Below are positions 38,153 to 48,679 of a stretch of 64,000 nucleotides of DNA, piece by piece (positions within the stretch are counted from its first letter, which is position 1; the number at the start of each line of letters is the position of its first letter). Both the position numbers and the translations under genes were made by a program. The stretch comes from Hansschlegelia quercus (GTDB lineage: Bacteria > Pseudomonadota > Alphaproteobacteria > Rhizobiales > Methylopilaceae): NCBI RefSeq assembly GCF_004310425.1, contig NZ_SIUB01000003.1, forward strand, positions 248,001 to 312,000, read 5' to 3'. Under the pieces are notes generated by a model. It was not told where the DNA came from, did no database searches, and saw only the letters and a list, made by a program, of their open reading frames with translations.

Positions 38153-40733
38153 TCACGATCCTCTGGGGAACCACGATGATCTTGCGGATGGGCTTGTCGC
38201 CGATCGCGCTCGTGACCGCCGCGAGCTCGCGCACGATCTTCTCGATCGACGCGGAGTCGGCCTCGCGGGAGACAACGATCTCGTCGCGCTTCTTGCCGTT
38301 GACCTGAACCGGCAGGGTCACGGTGTCGGTCGCGAGTAAAGCCGGGTCGGCCTTGGGCCACGCGCTTTCGGCGATCAGCGTCTCATGCCCAAGCGCAGCC
38401 CAGGCTTCTTCGGCCAGATGCGGCATGAAGGGCGAAACGATCCGCACGAGATGCTCGGCCGCCTCGCGTTGCGCGAAGGCCAAGTCAGATTCAGGCGAGG
38501 GCGCATTCGCCAGCGACTGGCCGAGCGCGTTGGCGAGCTCGTTCGCCGCCGCCACGCAGCGGTTGAAGCGCAGTCGCTCGATGTCCTCGCCGACGCGGGC
38601 AAGCGCGCCGTGGGATATGCGGCGCAGCGCCGTCGCGGCGTCGCCAAACGCTTCGGGTTCGACCGGGGCCATAGGGGCCTCGTTCGCGAGTCGCCAGACG
38701 CGCTGCACGAAGCGGCTGGCGCCCTCAACGCCGGCCTCGGTCCAGATCACGTCGCGCTCGGGCGGGCTGTCGGACAGCATGAACCAGCGCGCCGTGTCGG
38801 CGCCGTAGGTCTCCAGAATGTCGTTGGGGTCGACGACGTTCTTCTTGGACTTCGACATTTTCTCGATCGCGCCGATCTCGATCGGCTCGCCCGATCCGAT
38901 CTTCGCAGCGCGTCGAACGCCGTCGGCTTCGGTAATCGCGATCTCCGCCGGCGCGATCCACTCGCCTGCCGCATCCTTGTAGGTCTCGTGGACCACCATG
39001 CCCTGCGTGAAGAGGCCGGCGAACGGCTCGTCGACGCCGACATGCCCGGTCGTCTTCATCGCGCGCGTGAAGAAGCGCGAATACAGCAGGTGCAGAATCG
39101 CGTGCTCGACGCCGCCGATATACTGGTCCACCGGCAGCCAGCGGCCGGCCACGGTCTTCTCCGTCGGCGTCTTGGCGCGGGGCGCCGTGAAGCGCGCAAA
39201 GTACCAGGACGAGTCGACGAAGGTGTCCATCGTGTCCGTCTCGCGCCGCGCCGGTCCGCCGCAGGCGGGGCAGGCGACGTCGCGCCATGTCGGGTGCCGG
39301 TCGAGCGGGTTGCCCGGCTGGTCGAAGCTCACGTCGTCGGGCAGCAACACCGGCAGGCTGTCGCGCGGCGCGGGCTGCGGTCCGCAGGACTCGCAGTGGA
39401 TCACGGGGATCGGGCAGCCCCAATAGCGCTGTCGCGATATTCCCCAGTCGCGCAGGCGCCAGTTGACCTTGCGCTCCGCGACGGCCGCATTCCCGAGCGT
39501 CGCGGACTCAAGCCGACGAGCCACCTCCTCGAAGGCGGCGTCGGTGGTCATCCCGTCGAGAAAGCGCGAGTTGATCATCACGCCGTCGCCGTCATAGGCG
39601 TGCGTCGCGACCAGGGCCTGCGCGTCCGCGCCCTGCGGCGCGACGACCGGAACGATCGGCAGGCCGTACTTTGACGCGAAATCATAGTCGCGCTGGTCGT
39701 GGGCGGGGCAGCCGAAGATCGCGCCCGTGCCGTAGTCCATCAGCACGAAATTCGCGACGTAGACCGGAACCTCGATCGCGGGATCGAACGGATGGCGGAC
39801 CTTGAGGCCGGTGTCGTAGCCCATCTTCTCGGCCGTCTCGAGCGCCGCCGCGCTCGTGCCCGCGCGCCGGCATTCCTCGATGAAGGCCTGCAGAGCGGGG
39901 TTGCTTTGGGCGCGCGCGGCGGCGATCGGGTGGTCGGCTGCGACGGCGAGGAAGCTCGCGCCGAACAGCGTGTCCGGCCGCGTCGTGTAGACTTGGATCT
40001 CTGTCGCGTCGGCGGGATTGGCGAGCGCCCAGCGGACCAGCAGTCCCTCGGACCGGCCGATCCAGTTCTTCTGCATGGTCCGGACCTTTTCCGGCCAGCG
40101 CGGCAGATCGTCGAGCGCGCCCAGCAGGTCCTCGGCGAAGTCGGTGATCTTCAGGAACCACTGCGTCAGTTCGCGCTGCTCGACGAGCGCGCCCGAGCGC
40201 CAGCCGCGGCCGTCCACCACCTGCTCGTTCGCAAGCACGGTATTGTCGACGGGGTCCCAGTTCACCTTGGACTTGCGTCGATAGGCGAGGCCCGCCTCCA
40301 GCAAATCGAGGAACAGCGCCTGCTGCTGCGCATAATAGTCCGGGTCACAGGTCGCGATCTCGCGGCTCCAGTCGAGCGACAGCCCGATCGACTTGAGCTG
40401 GCTCCGCATGGTCGCGATGTTCTCGTAGGTCCAGGCCTTGGGATGGACCTTGCGCTCCATCGCGGCGTTCTCGGCGGGCAGGCCGAACGCGTCCCAGCCC
40501 ATCGGGTGCAGGACGTCGAATCCCTTGGCGCGCTTGTACCGGGCCACCACGTCGCCCATCGCGTAGTTGCGGACGTGGCCCATATGGATGCGGCCGGACG
40601 GGTAGGGGAACATCTCGAGGACGTAATAAGGCGGCTTCTCGCTCGTCGCCGCAGTCTCGAAGAGCTTGCGCTTCTCCCATTCAGCCTGCCAGCGCGGCTC
40701 AGCCTCGCGCGCGTTGTAGCGCTCAGTCGTCAT
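38139..40733 (-). CDS. leuS: Leucyl-tRNA synthetase
   Basis: LeuS charges tRNA-Leu. The 864-residue class I synthetase has the HIGH motif [13 protein letters not shown], the editing (CP1) domain ([20 protein letters not shown]), a zinc-ribbon-like Cys cluster (HCESCGP and CPACGGPA) and [12 protein letters not shown]. The start is the ATG at 40733 ([16 protein letters not shown]); a longer frame to 40826 has no family support. It is divergent from the YggS-type gene and overlaps lptE at its end. Confidence 0.96.
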   Translation of the reverse strand: MTTERYNAREAEPRWQAEWEKRKLFETAATSEKPPYYVLEMFPYPSGRIHMGHVRNYAMGDVVARYKRAKGFDVLHPMGWDAFGLPAENAAMERKVHPKAWTYENIATMRSQLKSIGLSLDWSREIATCDPDYYAQQQALFLDLLEAGLAYRRKSKVNWDPVDNTVLANEQVVDGRGWRSGALVEQRELTQWFLKITDFAEDLLGALDDLPRWPEKVRTMQKNWIGRSEGLLVRWALANPADATEIQVYTTRPDTLFGASFLAVAADHPIAAARAQSNPALQAFIEECRRAGTSAAALETAEKMGYDTGLKVRHPFDPAIEVPVYVANFVLMDYGTGAIFGCPAHDQRDYDFASKYGLPIVPVVAPQGADAQALVATHAYDGDGVMINSRFLDGMTTDAAFEEVARRLESATLGNAAVAERKVNWRLRDWGISRQRYWGCPIPVIHCESCGPQPAPRDSLPVLLPDDVSFDQPGNPLDRHPTWRDVACPACGGPARRETDTMDTFVDSSWYFARFTAPRAKTPTEKTVAGRWLPVDQYIGGVEHAILHLLYSRFFTRAMKTTGHVGVDEPFAGLFTQGMVVHETYKDAAGEWIAPAEIAITEADGVRRAAKIGSGEPIEIGAIEKMSKSKKNVVDPNDILETYGADTARWFMLSDSPPERDVIWTEAGVEGASRFVQRVWRLANEAPMAPVEPEAFGDAATALRRISHGALARVGEDIERLRFNRCVAAANELANALGQSLANAPSPESDLAFAQREAAEHLVRIVSPFMPHLAEEAWAALGHETLIAESAWPKADPALLATDTVTLPVQVNGKKRDEIVVSREADSASIEKIVRELAAVTSAIGDKPIRKIIVVPQRIVNVVA

Positions 40734-40872
40734 GAGAGATTTGCCGTATCCTGCAAGGGTCGCGCGGAGGCCGGAACCGGCCCGCGAAAACGCGCGGACC
40801 TTGGCGCGAACGCAGGAACCGGTCAACCGAAGAGGCGCTTCCCCGTCCGCGCCGGCGTGCTATGAGCCGGGA

Positions 40873-41565
40873 ATGAGCGACATGCCCGCCGAAGACGACA
40901 TTCCCGCCCGCCTCGAAGCCGTGCGCCACGCTTTGCGCCGGGCAGAACGGACGGCCGGGAGAACCGAGGGCGAGATCGCGCTGATCGCCGTATCGAAGAC
41001 CTTTTCGGGCGACGAGATTGAACCTGCGCTCATCGCCGGCCAACGTCTGTTCGGCGAGAACCGCGTGCAGGAAGCGAAGGCCAAATGGCCCGATCTCCGC
41101 GAGCGCTATAACGGCGTCGAACTGCATCTTATCGGGCCGCTCCAGTCGAACAAAGCGGCCGAGGCCGTCGCTCTGTTCGACGTGATCCACACGGTCGACC
41201 GGCCAAAGATCGCGGAGGCGCTCGCCAAAGAGATGGCGCTCCAGAACAAGCGGCCGCGCCTCTTCGTGCAGGTGAATGTCGGCGAGGAGCCGCAGAAGGC
41301 CGGCGTGGCGCCAAGCGAGGTCGATGCCTTCGTCGCCACGATGCGCGACGAGATCGGCCTCGAGATCGAGGGTCTGATGTGCATTCCGCCGGCCGACGAA
41401 CCGCCCGCCCCGTATTTCGCGCTGCTGGACAAGCTCGCGCGGCGCAATGGGCTCAAGGGACTGTCGATGGGAATGAGCGCCGACTTCGCGGAAGCCGCGG
41501 CTTTCGGCGCGACCCATGTCCGCGTCGGCAGCGCGATCTTCGGATCGCGGCCGCGGACCGCCTGA
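40873..41565 (+). CDS. YggS/PROSC-type pyridoxal phosphate homeostasis protein
   Basis: A single-domain alanine-racemase-fold PLP-binding protein of 230 residues that helps balance free PLP; it has no known catalytic reaction. Lys42 in IAVSKTFSG is the PLP lysine. Other family motifs are FGENRVQEAKAK, HLIGPLQSNK, MCIPP and LSMGMSADF, then HVRVGSAIFG. The start is placed at the ATG at 40873; an ATG at 40882 would also be acceptable. It is divergent from leuS across 139 bases, a pairing common in Rhizobiales. Confidence 0.93.
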   Translation: MSDMPAEDDIPARLEAVRHALRRAERTAGRTEGEIALIAVSKTFSGDEIEPALIAGQRLFGENRVQEAKAKWPDLRERYNGVELHLIGPLQSNKAAEAVALFDVIHTVDRPKIAEALAKEMALQNKRPRLFVQVNVGEEPQKAGVAPSEVDAFVATMRDEIGLEIEGLMCIPPADEPPAPYFALLDKLARRNGLKGLSMGMSADFAEAAAFGATHVRVGSAIFGSRPRTA

Positions 41566-41840
41566 CGGCAGGGAAGTCGAGGGCGACGCGCGCCCGGAAG
41601 CGGGAGAGAGACCGAGGGTCGAAAAAGCCCCTCTCCCGTCCGAACCGATGCCGGTACGCAGAACCAGATCCGGCTGATCACAAGATCGCAAGCGCCTTGC
41701 CAACCGCTATTCTGCGGCTGTGACACAACATATGGCGGCTATAGCGAGGCGACCTTCAGCATATAGCGATCGCCAATCCGCCAGCCCGCAATGCGCGTCG
41801 CATTCTGGGAGCGGGTTGCATTTTGCGAGAGGGAAAGGCG

Positions 41841-42317
41841 TCAGCCTTCGACGGCGCCGACCGGGCGGGGTCGAGCCGCGATCCGCCGCTTGAGATCCAC
41901 GCGCTCGCGGGTTGAGACGCCAAGAAGCTCCGCCGCCCGCCATACGACGTTGTCTTCGAGCTCATGCGCCGCGCCGTCGGCGAATACGATCTCCCACATC
42001 ATCTCGACCATCTCGGCCCGGCCGGCCGCATCGAGCGAGCGCTTCAGCACGCTGGTGTAGGCGTAGATGTCGACGGCTTCGGCCTCGCGGTTACGGCCGG
42101 CTTCGATCAGCTCCGCCGTCTGCCGCTCGTCGAGCCCGAAGCGCGTCTTCAGCACGTCGTGCAGCGCCGCCCGCTCGGACTCCTCGACGACTCCATCGAT
42201 GTTGACGATGCTCACGAGAAGGGCCGCCGCCGCCACGCGATAGTCGTCCACCGCGAAATGATCGGCTTCGCCGACGCCGGCGAGATCGCCCAAGAAGTGG
42301 CGCAGGGCGTCGAACAT
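41841..42317 (-). CDS. TerB-like protein
   Basis: A 158-residue soluble protein of the TerB (tellurite resistance B) fold, an all-helical metal-binding module. Two acidic repeats typical of the fold can be read: NIDGVVEESERAAL and FADGAAHELEDNVVW. Single TerB proteins of this type are widespread in alphaproteobacteria and are not by themselves evidence of tellurite resistance; no other ter genes are present. The ATG at 42317 is the only plausible start. The 275 bases between this gene and the YggS-type gene contain an imperfect 18-base tandem repeat (about 41799-41834) and a CGGGAGAG/CTCTCCCG inverted repeat (41601-41638). Confidence 0.83.
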   Translation of the reverse strand: MFDALRHFLGDLAGVGEADHFAVDDYRVAAAALLVSIVNIDGVVEESERAALHDVLKTRFGLDERQTAELIEAGRNREAEAVDIYAYTSVLKRSLDAAGRAEMVEMMWEIVFADGAAHELEDNVVWRAAELLGVSTRERVDLKRRIAARPRPVGAVEG

Positions 42318-42442
42318 CGATCTATCGTCTCCAGGGCTTAAGTGGCGTCGAAAGGTTGTCCCTGCGCCCGAACGCGGGTGAGCTTGAAAGTTCTAGCGTG
42401 ATTGGACAGTCAGACGCCCTGAAGGTCCGGCGCAGAAGGGCG

Positions 42443-42518
42443 TGGTGCCGCAAGAGGGACTCGAACCCCCGACCCCGTCATTACGAATGACGTGCTCTAC
42501 CAGCTGAGCTATTGCGGC
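42443..42518 (-). tRNA. tRNA-Thr (anticodon CGT)
   Basis: On the minus strand the sequence folds into a full cloverleaf of 73 bases plus an encoded CCA (42443-42445). Acceptor stem GCCGCAA/TTGCGGC is perfect; D-arm GCTC...GAGC; anticodon stem CGTCA/TGACG with loop TTCGTAA, so the anticodon is CGT, reading ACG (Thr); T-loop TTCGAGT. It lies between the HemY-domain gene and the TerB-like gene, transcribed in the same direction as both. A short inverted repeat CGCCCT/AGGGCG just downstream may serve in termination. Confidence 0.95.
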
Positions 42519-42570
42519 GACGGCGCTCCCTCTAGCGAAAGAGCGCGTCGGATGCAAGGCGTGCGCGCCG

Positions 42571-44205
42571 TCAGAGGCCCGCGCGGGGCGGGAAGTTCCG
42601 GCTGCCGGAGGCCGCGTCGGCGGGTTCCGCTCCGTTCGTGCCTGGATCGTCCGGCGCGCGGGACAGCGGGAACACGGTGGCGGTGGGCTTTGCCGGGGCG
42701 GACGCCGGTTTCAGCGACAAAGCAGGCGCTGCGGTCGGCTTCGCGTCGATCACGGTCGCGGGCTTCGGCGGCGCGCTAGCCGGCTCGGGCGCGGGCGCGG
42801 GCGCGTCGGCAGGGTCGCTGAGCGCCGGCATCTCGCGGGGCAGCGCAGGCGTCGCGCCGGCCTCGATCGGCCGCATTTCGGCGGGAGCCTCGTCGAGCCA
42901 GGCGTCGGCCGCGAGCTTCGGCCGAGTCTCCTCGACCGGCATCTTCCAGACAAAGGCGTCAAGCCGGCCGGTGACGGGCGAGGTCGGCGCCCAGATCTCG
43001 CTTGCGACGCCGTCGGCGACCCAAGCGGAATCGCGCGGCGCGCGAAGCGCGCGGGCGAGCCATTCGCGCGAGCGCCCGGCGTCACCCTGAATTTCCTCCA
43101 GCTCAGCCATCAGCATGCAGGCGCGGACCGTCGGACGGATGCCGAGTAGCCGGTCGACAGCGCCGCGGGCCGTTTCGAACTCGCGCGCGGCGAGCGCAGC
43201 TCGGGCTACCGCATAGAGACCTTCCGGATCGTTGCCCGAGCGCTCGGACAGCGTGCGCGCCCGTTTCAGCTTGTCGCGCGCGGGATCGCCCGTCCGGGCG
43301 TGGACGTAGACCTCCGCGAGATCGGGATGAGGCGTCTTGCTCCATGTCGTCTCGACGATCTTCATCGCCTTCTTGGCGTCGCCCTGCTCGGCCAGCAGCC
43401 GCGCGGCAAGAACGGCGGCGGGGACGAAGTCGGGCGCGATGCCGTGCGCCTCGCGCGCCTCGCGGATGGCGAGCGGCGCGTCCGAAGCAGCGGCGTCGCC
43501 GGCCTGCGCGGTGAGCAGCACGGCGCGGCGCCTGCGGACATCCTGCTTTTCGATCAGCCGGTTGGCGGACAACCGCTCAAGCGTGGCGAGCGCGCCCGCC
43601 CAATCGCGCTCCGCGCACTGGAAGTCGAACAGCGCCTGCCCGGCCCACGGCGCGTCCGGCGACTGACGGGCGGCCTCCTCGGCGATCTGCTTGGCCTGCG
43701 ACCGGTCGCCTCGGCGCTCGGCTTCGATGAACAGGCCGCGCAGACCGAGCGATCGGGTCTCCGGCTGATCGGTCATGGCGCGGAACGCGGCCTCGGCGCC
43801 AGCGCGGTCGCCGGACAGCTGTGCGGCCTGCGCGGCGAGCACCAACGTCAGCGGCTCCCGTCCCAGGAGGCGGCGGGCTTCGTCGGCTTCCTTGCCGGCG
43901 CGGCGGGCGTCGCCGGTGCCGACGGCGACCACGCCACGCGCGATCGCCTCGTAACCCTTCGAGCGGCGACGGTTACGGCGGAACAGGGCGAAGGCCTCAG
44001 GCCCCGCAAGAATCCAGCGCATGACGTTCCAGAGGACCACCGCGCCGCCAGCGACGACCGCGACGAAGGCGGCTGCAACGGCCACGCTGGTCTCGACGCG
44101 ATAGCCCTGCCAGTCGATGACAAGTTCGCCGGGGCGGTCCACCACCCAGATCGCCCCGAAGGCGAATATGGCGACGAGGGCGAGGTAGATCAGTACGCGA
44201 ACCAT
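42571..44205 (-). CDS. HemY-domain TPR membrane protein of the heme operon
   Basis: A 544-residue inner-membrane protein with two N-terminal hydrophobic segments (VRVLIYLALVAIFAFGAIWVV and AVAAAFVAVVAGGAVVLW), a basic turn (RNRRRSKGYEAIARG) and a long TPR region (about 95-400). The C-terminal 130 residues are Pro/Ala-rich and disordered. The HemY_N family, named for its place in hem operons, is not the protoporphyrinogen oxidase called HemY in Gram-positives; its function is unknown though linked to heme synthesis. It is the last gene of hemC-hemD-Mic60-hemY, 12 bases after the Mic60 gene, and upstream of tRNA-Thr. Confidence 0.9.
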   Translation of the reverse strand: MVRVLIYLALVAIFAFGAIWVVDRPGELVIDWQGYRVETSVAVAAAFVAVVAGGAVVLWNVMRWILAGPEAFALFRRNRRRSKGYEAIARGVVAVGTGDARRAGKEADEARRLLGREPLTLVLAAQAAQLSGDRAGAEAAFRAMTDQPETRSLGLRGLFIEAERRGDRSQAKQIAEEAARQSPDAPWAGQALFDFQCAERDWAGALATLERLSANRLIEKQDVRRRRAVLLTAQAGDAAASDAPLAIREAREAHGIAPDFVPAAVLAARLLAEQGDAKKAMKIVETTWSKTPHPDLAEVYVHARTGDPARDKLKRARTLSERSGNDPEGLYAVARAALAAREFETARGAVDRLLGIRPTVRACMLMAELEEIQGDAGRSREWLARALRAPRDSAWVADGVASEIWAPTSPVTGRLDAFVWKMPVEETRPKLAADAWLDEAPAEMRPIEAGATPALPREMPALSDPADAPAPAPEPASAPPKPATVIDAKPTAAPALSLKPASAPAKPTATVFPLSRAPDDPGTNGAEPADAASGSRNFPPRAGL

Positions 44206-44217
44206 GAACGCGGCCCC

Positions 44218-45762
44218 TCAGTCGATCGCGGCGAGACGGGAGAGAGCGGCGCCGCGGGCGCCCGTAAGCGCTGTTTCGGCGGCGAGGCGGACGGAGGCTG
44301 TCTTCGCCCAGTCCGCCGTCGCGGCCTTGACGGTTTCGTCGGCGCTCTCGCGGGCGGCGAGCGCCTGTTCGAGGTCCCCGGAGGCGGCGAGCGCCGCGAG
44401 GCGGGACCGGGCGTCGCTTGAACCGGCGCCGGGACTCTCCTTCGGCGTGACCTTCACGATGCCGCCGGCATTCGCGACGAGGCGGCTGAAGACGCTTGCG
44501 CCCTCGGCGGGCTTCTCCGCCGGCAGGCCGGCTAGGATCGAAGAGAGCTGAGCGGAGAGCGCCGAGCGGGTCGGCGCGCCGGAGGCGGCGAAGGGCTCCA
44601 GCGCCGCAAGCTCGCCCAGGTCGGAAGAGGCTTTCACCGCCGCGAACTCGGCCGGGAAGGGCCGGCCGGCTTCCAGAGCCTGCTCGAGCGCAGCAAGCGC
44701 GACGACCTGACGTGCGACGGGATCGCCGACAGGCCGGGCCTTCAGCATCGACTCGATTGCCGAGAGGCGCTTGTCGAACGGCTCGATGGCCTGAGACACC
44801 GTCTTGTCGACGCTGGCGACCCGGGCCTCGATGGCGGCGATCTGCTGCGCGGACGCCGCGGCGTCCGCCTTGGTTTCGGCGCCGGCGACGCGCGCCTGCA
44901 GCGCTCCGACGGCGTCGGCGGTCGCGACGTCGCGCAGGCGTACGTCGACGCCGTCGAGCCTGCCGGCGAGCATGGCCACGGAAGCGGGATCGACGGCGGG
45001 CTGAGCGACCTTTTCGGCGATCTGCTTCACCTGGCCCTCGACGGCGTCCATTCGGCCGCCGGTCGTGGTGACGGTCTGGCCGATCTCCTCGAGCTGCTTG
45101 GCGAGCGCGCCGGTGTCGCTCGACTGCGCGGACTGGCCGATCTGGCCGCGAATCCCGGCGAGGTCGCCGCTCATCGCGTCGAGCTTCGCTTCGGCGGCCG
45201 CAACCCGGCTGTCATCCACCGTCGCCGCCGGAATGAGGTCGCGGCCAAACAAGGCGATCGCAAGAACAGCGAGGGCTGCGCCGCCGAGCGCCGCCGCGAT
45301 CACGGACCCGTACCCCGGCCCGCTCCGCGCCTTGGGCGTTTGCAAAGGCATGCTGGTGGCGGGCGAGTCGAACGGCTTGTCGGCTGCCGGCTTCGCGGCG
45401 GAAGCGCGCGGACCGCCAGACGCAGTGTCCGAAGATTTCACGTCGGACTTGGCGGCCGATGGCGGGACGCTGGTCGACGGTTCCGACTGGCCCGGTGCGT
45501 CCGACTTCGCCGCCTCGGACGCAGGAGCCGCGGCGGATGGCTTGGTCGTCTCCGTGGGCTTTGAGGGCTCGGAAGGCTTTGCAGCCTCTGATGGCTTCGG
45601 GGGCGCGGGCGGCGCCTTGCGGGGATCCACGACCGGTTCCGGCTTTGGCGCTTCTTGGGCCGGCTTCGAAACCTCCGTCGCCGAAAGGTCGAGGGTGGCG
45701 GGCTTCGGGCGGGCGCTGTAACCGCCCGCCTGTCCGGTCTCGGGTCCTTTCGGGTCCGCCAT
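44218..45762 (-). CDS. Alphaproteobacterial Mic60 (mitofilin-like) membrane protein
   Basis: A 514-residue protein of the COG4223/mitofilin group, the bacterial relative of mitochondrial Mic60, which shapes cristae and, in alphaproteobacteria, intracytoplasmic membranes. An N-terminal disordered Pro/Ser/Ala/Lys region (about 1-145) is followed by one transmembrane helix (VIAAALGGAALAVLAIALF), a long coiled coil with repeated A/T-rich heptads (about 180-320) and a C-terminal helical domain. Its position between hemD and hemY is the arrangement reported for alphaproteobacterial Mic60. The ATG at 45762 is preferred (GAGGG upstream); the ATG three codons earlier overlaps that site. The low conservation of the N-terminal part means only the C-terminal domain is diagnostic. 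Confidence 0.87.
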   Translation of the reverse strand: MADPKGPETGQAGGYSARPKPATLDLSATEVSKPAQEAPKPEPVVDPRKAPPAPPKPSEAAKPSEPSKPTETTKPSAAAPASEAAKSDAPGQSEPSTSVPPSAAKSDVKSSDTASGGPRASAAKPAADKPFDSPATSMPLQTPKARSGPGYGSVIAAALGGAALAVLAIALFGRDLIPAATVDDSRVAAAEAKLDAMSGDLAGIRGQIGQSAQSSDTGALAKQLEEIGQTVTTTGGRMDAVEGQVKQIAEKVAQPAVDPASVAMLAGRLDGVDVRLRDVATADAVGALQARVAGAETKADAAASAQQIAAIEARVASVDKTVSQAIEPFDKRLSAIESMLKARPVGDPVARQVVALAALEQALEAGRPFPAEFAAVKASSDLGELAALEPFAASGAPTRSALSAQLSSILAGLPAEKPAEGASVFSRLVANAGGIVKVTPKESPGAGSSDARSRLAALAASGDLEQALAARESADETVKAATADWAKTASVRLAAETALTGARGAALSRLAAID

Positions 45763-45819
45763 CGGCCTCATCCCTCGCTCGAAAAAGCTGCGCGCCGCCG
45801 ATCCAGCGGCTCGGCCTTC

Positions 45820-46569
45820 TTAACTAGAACGGCCGCTCCCGGAAGGCGAGCCGGCAGGCGCGACCGTCGCCATCGCCTCGAACAAAGCGGCCTCGTCCGG
45901 CCGCGTGGCGATCACGACGCGCGAACAGCCGAACTCTGCGAGCGTCTTGGCGATGCGGCCTGCGAGCGCGGCGTGCGCCGTCGTCCGCGCCGCGTCGCCG
46001 AGGCCCGCTCGATCGGCGAGCGCGAGGAAGGTTTCGGCGATCCGTCCAGAATGATGCAGCACGATGTCGACGGCGCTGTCCGCCAGCGCCGCGCGTGCGC
46101 CCTCAGAGAGCGCGGTCGCGGCGGTCGCGCGATAGAGCTCGACCACGCTCACGTGATGGCCGAAGGCCTCGAGCGCGCCCGCGATATCGAAGGCGCGGTC
46201 GGCCCCGGCGGCGTGCAGGAAGCGCCCCGGTTTTGGAAAACGGGCCTTCGCCTCGGCGACGAGCGCGCGGCCGTCCCCCTCCGCGACGTACACGGTTGCG
46301 AACCCTGCCTCATGGCCGGCCTGCGCCGTTCTGTCGCCGACCGCGATCAGCGGCAGGCTTGAGAGCGCGGCGATCTCCGCGCGTCCGCGAAGTTTGCGCA
46401 GGCCGTTCGCGCTGGTCGCCAGCACGGCGTCGAAGCTGATGTCAGGGATCGGCGACTCGAGGTCCTCGATCGTCAGAACGGGCGCGAGGATCGGCTCATG
46501 GCCCATGCGGGTCAGCGCCTCGGCGGTGCGGACCGCCGCGCGCTCGGGCCTGAGGACCAGCACCCTCAT
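45820..46569 (-). CDS. hemD: Uroporphyrinogen-III synthase HemD
   Basis: HemD closes hydroxymethylbilane with inversion of ring D to give uroporphyrinogen III. The 249-residue protein has the two-domain pattern of the family, with LVLRPERAA at the start, ATSANGLRKL and HHSGRIAETFLAL (family position ThrSer/SerGly loops) and VVIATRPDEAALFEAM near the end. HemD is poorly conserved in sequence, so the call rests also on hemC lying 11 bases upstream on the same strand. It is followed after 57 bases by the Mic60 gene. Confidence 0.93.
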   Translation of the reverse strand: MRVLVLRPERAAVRTAEALTRMGHEPILAPVLTIEDLESPIPDISFDAVLATSANGLRKLRGRAEIAALSSLPLIAVGDRTAQAGHEAGFATVYVAEGDGRALVAEAKARFPKPGRFLHAAGADRAFDIAGALEAFGHHVSVVELYRATAATALSEGARAALADSAVDIVLHHSGRIAETFLALADRAGLGDAARTTAHAALAGRIAKTLAEFGCSRVVIATRPDEAALFEAMATVAPAGSPSGSGRSS

Positions 46570-46580
46570 CGCATCGCCTC

Positions 46581-47510
46581 TCAGCCGAAGGCTGCGAGCA
46601 GGGCGGCGGGCGTCCGCCCCTTCACGTCGCGTCCGGCCTCCGCGCCGAGCGCAGCGGCCTCGCTCGCGTCACCCGCAACCGAGCCTTCGACGACCTCCGA
46701 CCCGTCGAGCGACAAGACCATCCCGCGGAAGCGCATGACCCCCTCTGTAACCCGAGCCAGACCCGCAAGCGGCGTGCGGCAGGAGCCATCGAGCACCGCG
46801 AGGAACGCGCGCTCGCAGACCAGGGCAGCGGCGGTATCCACGCAGTTCAGCGCGTTCAGAGCAGCATGCGTCCGCTCATCGTCGTGGCGCGCGGTGACCG
46901 CGATCGCGCCTTGGCCAAGCGCCGGCGGGAACGCCTCCTCATCGAGGATTTCGGTCGCATGGGCGGCGAGGCCGAGACGGTCAAGTCCGGCGAGCGCGAG
47001 CAGCGTCGCCTGCACCTCGCCGCGGGCGAGCTTGTCGAGCCGCGTCTGCACGTTGCCGCGGAAGGAAACGACCTCGACGTCGGGCCTGAGCCGCTTCACG
47101 AGCGCGCCGCGGCGGAGCGACGCCGTGCCGACGATCGCGCCGCGGGGCAGCGCGTCGAGGGTAGCGGCGCCGCCGCCGATGAAGGCGTCGCGCACGTCGG
47201 CGCGGGGCAGCGTCGCGGCGAGAACCGTGTTCGGCGCGAGTTCGGTCGGCAGGTCCTTGGCGGAATGCACCGCGAGGTCGACGCGGCCGGCGAGCAGCGC
47301 CTCGTCGATCTCCTTGACGAACAGGCCCTTGCCGCCTGCTTCCGACAGCGGCCGATCCTGGATCGCGTCGCCTGTCGTGCGGATCGCGACGATCTCGACC
47401 GCGGCCTCATCGCCGCCGAGCGCCGCCACCAGACCATCGCGCACGCGATTGGCCTGCCAGAGCGCGAGGGGGGAGCCGCGGGTGCCGATGCGGAGAAGGG
47501 GCGTGGTCAT
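46581..47510 (-). CDS. hemC: Hydroxymethylbilane synthase (porphobilinogen deaminase) HemC
   Basis: HemC assembles four porphobilinogens into hydroxymethylbilane. The 309-residue protein matches E. coli HemC (313). Motifs: [13 protein letters not shown] at the N-terminus, [17 protein letters not shown], and the dipyrromethane cofactor cysteine in [11 protein letters not shown]. The ATG at 47510 begins [13 protein letters not shown]; a longer frame to 47621 is not conserved. First gene of the hem/Mic60 operon, divergent from tsaD across about 90 bases, the usual alphaproteobacterial layout. Irr control of this promoter is possible but no ICE-like site was identified. Confidence 0.95.
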   Translation of the reverse strand: MTTPLLRIGTRGSPLALWQANRVRDGLVAALGGDEAAVEIVAIRTTGDAIQDRPLSEAGGKGLFVKEIDEALLAGRVDLAVHSAKDLPTELAPNTVLAATLPRADVRDAFIGGGAATLDALPRGAIVGTASLRRGALVKRLRPDVEVVSFRGNVQTRLDKLARGEVQATLLALAGLDRLGLAAHATEILDEEAFPPALGQGAIAVTARHDDERTHAALNALNCVDTAAALVCERAFLAVLDGSCRTPLAGLARVTEGVMRFRGMVLSLDGSEVVEGSVAGDASEAAALGAEAGRDVKGRTPAALLAAFG

Positions 47511-47602
47511 CGGGAGCGGCGTATCAGGCGATCGCGACGCTGCCGAGCGTTTTTTCCAGCGCTGGCGCTGTGGGACGGAGCCCGTTATGTCTCGCGGCTT
47601 CC

Positions 47603-48679
47603 ATGCTCGGAACGCCCGCATCGATGCTCGTCCTCGGCCTTGAAACGACTTGCGACGAGACCGCCGCCGCGATCGTGCGCCGCACGGGCGAGGGGCCGGG
47701 CGAGATCCTGTCGAACGTGGTGCGCGCGCAGGTCGAGGAGCATGCCGCGTTCGGCGGCGTGGTGCCGGAAATAGCCGCCCGCGCCCATGTGGAGGCGCTC
47801 GACGGCGTGGTCGAGGCGGCGCTCGAGCAGGCCGGCGTCGAACTCGCGGAGCTCGACGGCGTCGCGGCGGCGGCCGGCCCGGGCCTCGTTGGCGGGGTGA
47901 TCGTGGGACTGACCGCCGCCAAGGCGCTGGCGTTGGTCGCCCAGAGGCCGTTCGTGGCGGTAAATCACCTCGAGGCGCACGCCCTCACCGCCCGGCTGAC
48001 GGACGGGGTTCCTTTCCCCTATTTGCTGCTGCTCGCGTCCGGCGGGCACACGCAGCTCGTTGCGGCGCTCGGCGTGGGACGCTACGTCCGGCTCGGCACG
48101 ACGGTGGACGATGCGCTGGGCGAGGCCTTTGACAAGGTCGCGAAGATGCTCGGGCTTGGTTATCCCGGCGGTCCGCAGGTCGAGCGGCGCGCGGAGACGG
48201 GCGATCCCGTCCGCTTCGCCTTTCCCCGCCCGATGTTCGGCCGGGAGCAGCCCGATTTCTCGCTGTCGGGCCTTAAGACCGCCGTGCGGCTTGCAGCCGA
48301 AAAGGCGGCGCCGCTTTCCGAGCAGGACGTCGACGATCTCTGCGCCGGCTTCCAGGCGGCGGTGACCGACGTCGTCGCGAACCGCGTGCGCGCCGCCGCG
48401 CGCCTCTTCATCCAGCGTTTCGGCCAGCCGAGCGCGCTGGTCGTCGCGGGCGGCGTCGCGGCGAACGGCTCGATCCGCCTTGCGCTGACGCGGCTCGCAG
48501 GCGAGCTCGGCCTGCGCCTGATCGCGCCGCCCCTCAACCTCTGCGGCGACAATGGCGCGATGATCGCCTGGGCCGGCGCGGAGCGGCTGGCGCTCGGCCT
48601 TGAAGACGGCCTTGATTTCGCGCCGCGCCCGCGCTGGCCGCTGGACGCAGCCGCCGCTTTGCCGGGAGCCAAGGCGTGA
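47603..48679 (+). CDS. tsaD: tRNA threonylcarbamoyladenosine transferase TsaD
   Basis: TsaD transfers threonylcarbamoyl to A37 of ANN-decoding tRNAs, including the tRNA-Thr encoded nearby, together with TsaB and TsaE. The ASKHA-fold protein has [13 protein letters not shown] at its start, the metal-binding pair His122/His126 in NHLEAH, the phosphate loop LASGGHTQL and the distal metal Asp in [11 protein letters not shown]. About 358 residues if the ATG at 47603 is used; GTG 47570 and ATG 47624 are alternatives and none has a clear ribosome site. Its stop codon overlaps the gpsA start (GTGA). Confidence 0.94.
   Translation: MLGTPASMLVLGLETTCDETAAAIVRRTGEGPGEILSNVVRAQVEEHAAFGGVVPEIAARAHVEALDGVVEAALEQAGVELAELDGVAAAAGPGLVGGVIVGLTAAKALALVAQRPFVAVNHLEAHALTARLTDGVPFPYLLLLASGGHTQLVAALGVGRYVRLGTTVDDALGEAFDKVAKMLGLGYPGGPQVERRAETGDPVRFAFPRPMFGREQPDFSLSGLKTAVRLAAEKAAPLSEQDVDDLCAGFQAAVTDVVANRVRAAARLFIQRFGQPSALVVAGGVAANGSIRLALTRLAGELGLRLIAPPLNLCGDNGAMIAWAGAERLALGLEDGLDFAPRPRWPLDAAAALPGAKA

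Noticed and set aside
41841-42317. Tellurite-resistance operon
   Set aside because: Only a lone TerB-like protein is present; no terC, terD or other ter genes.
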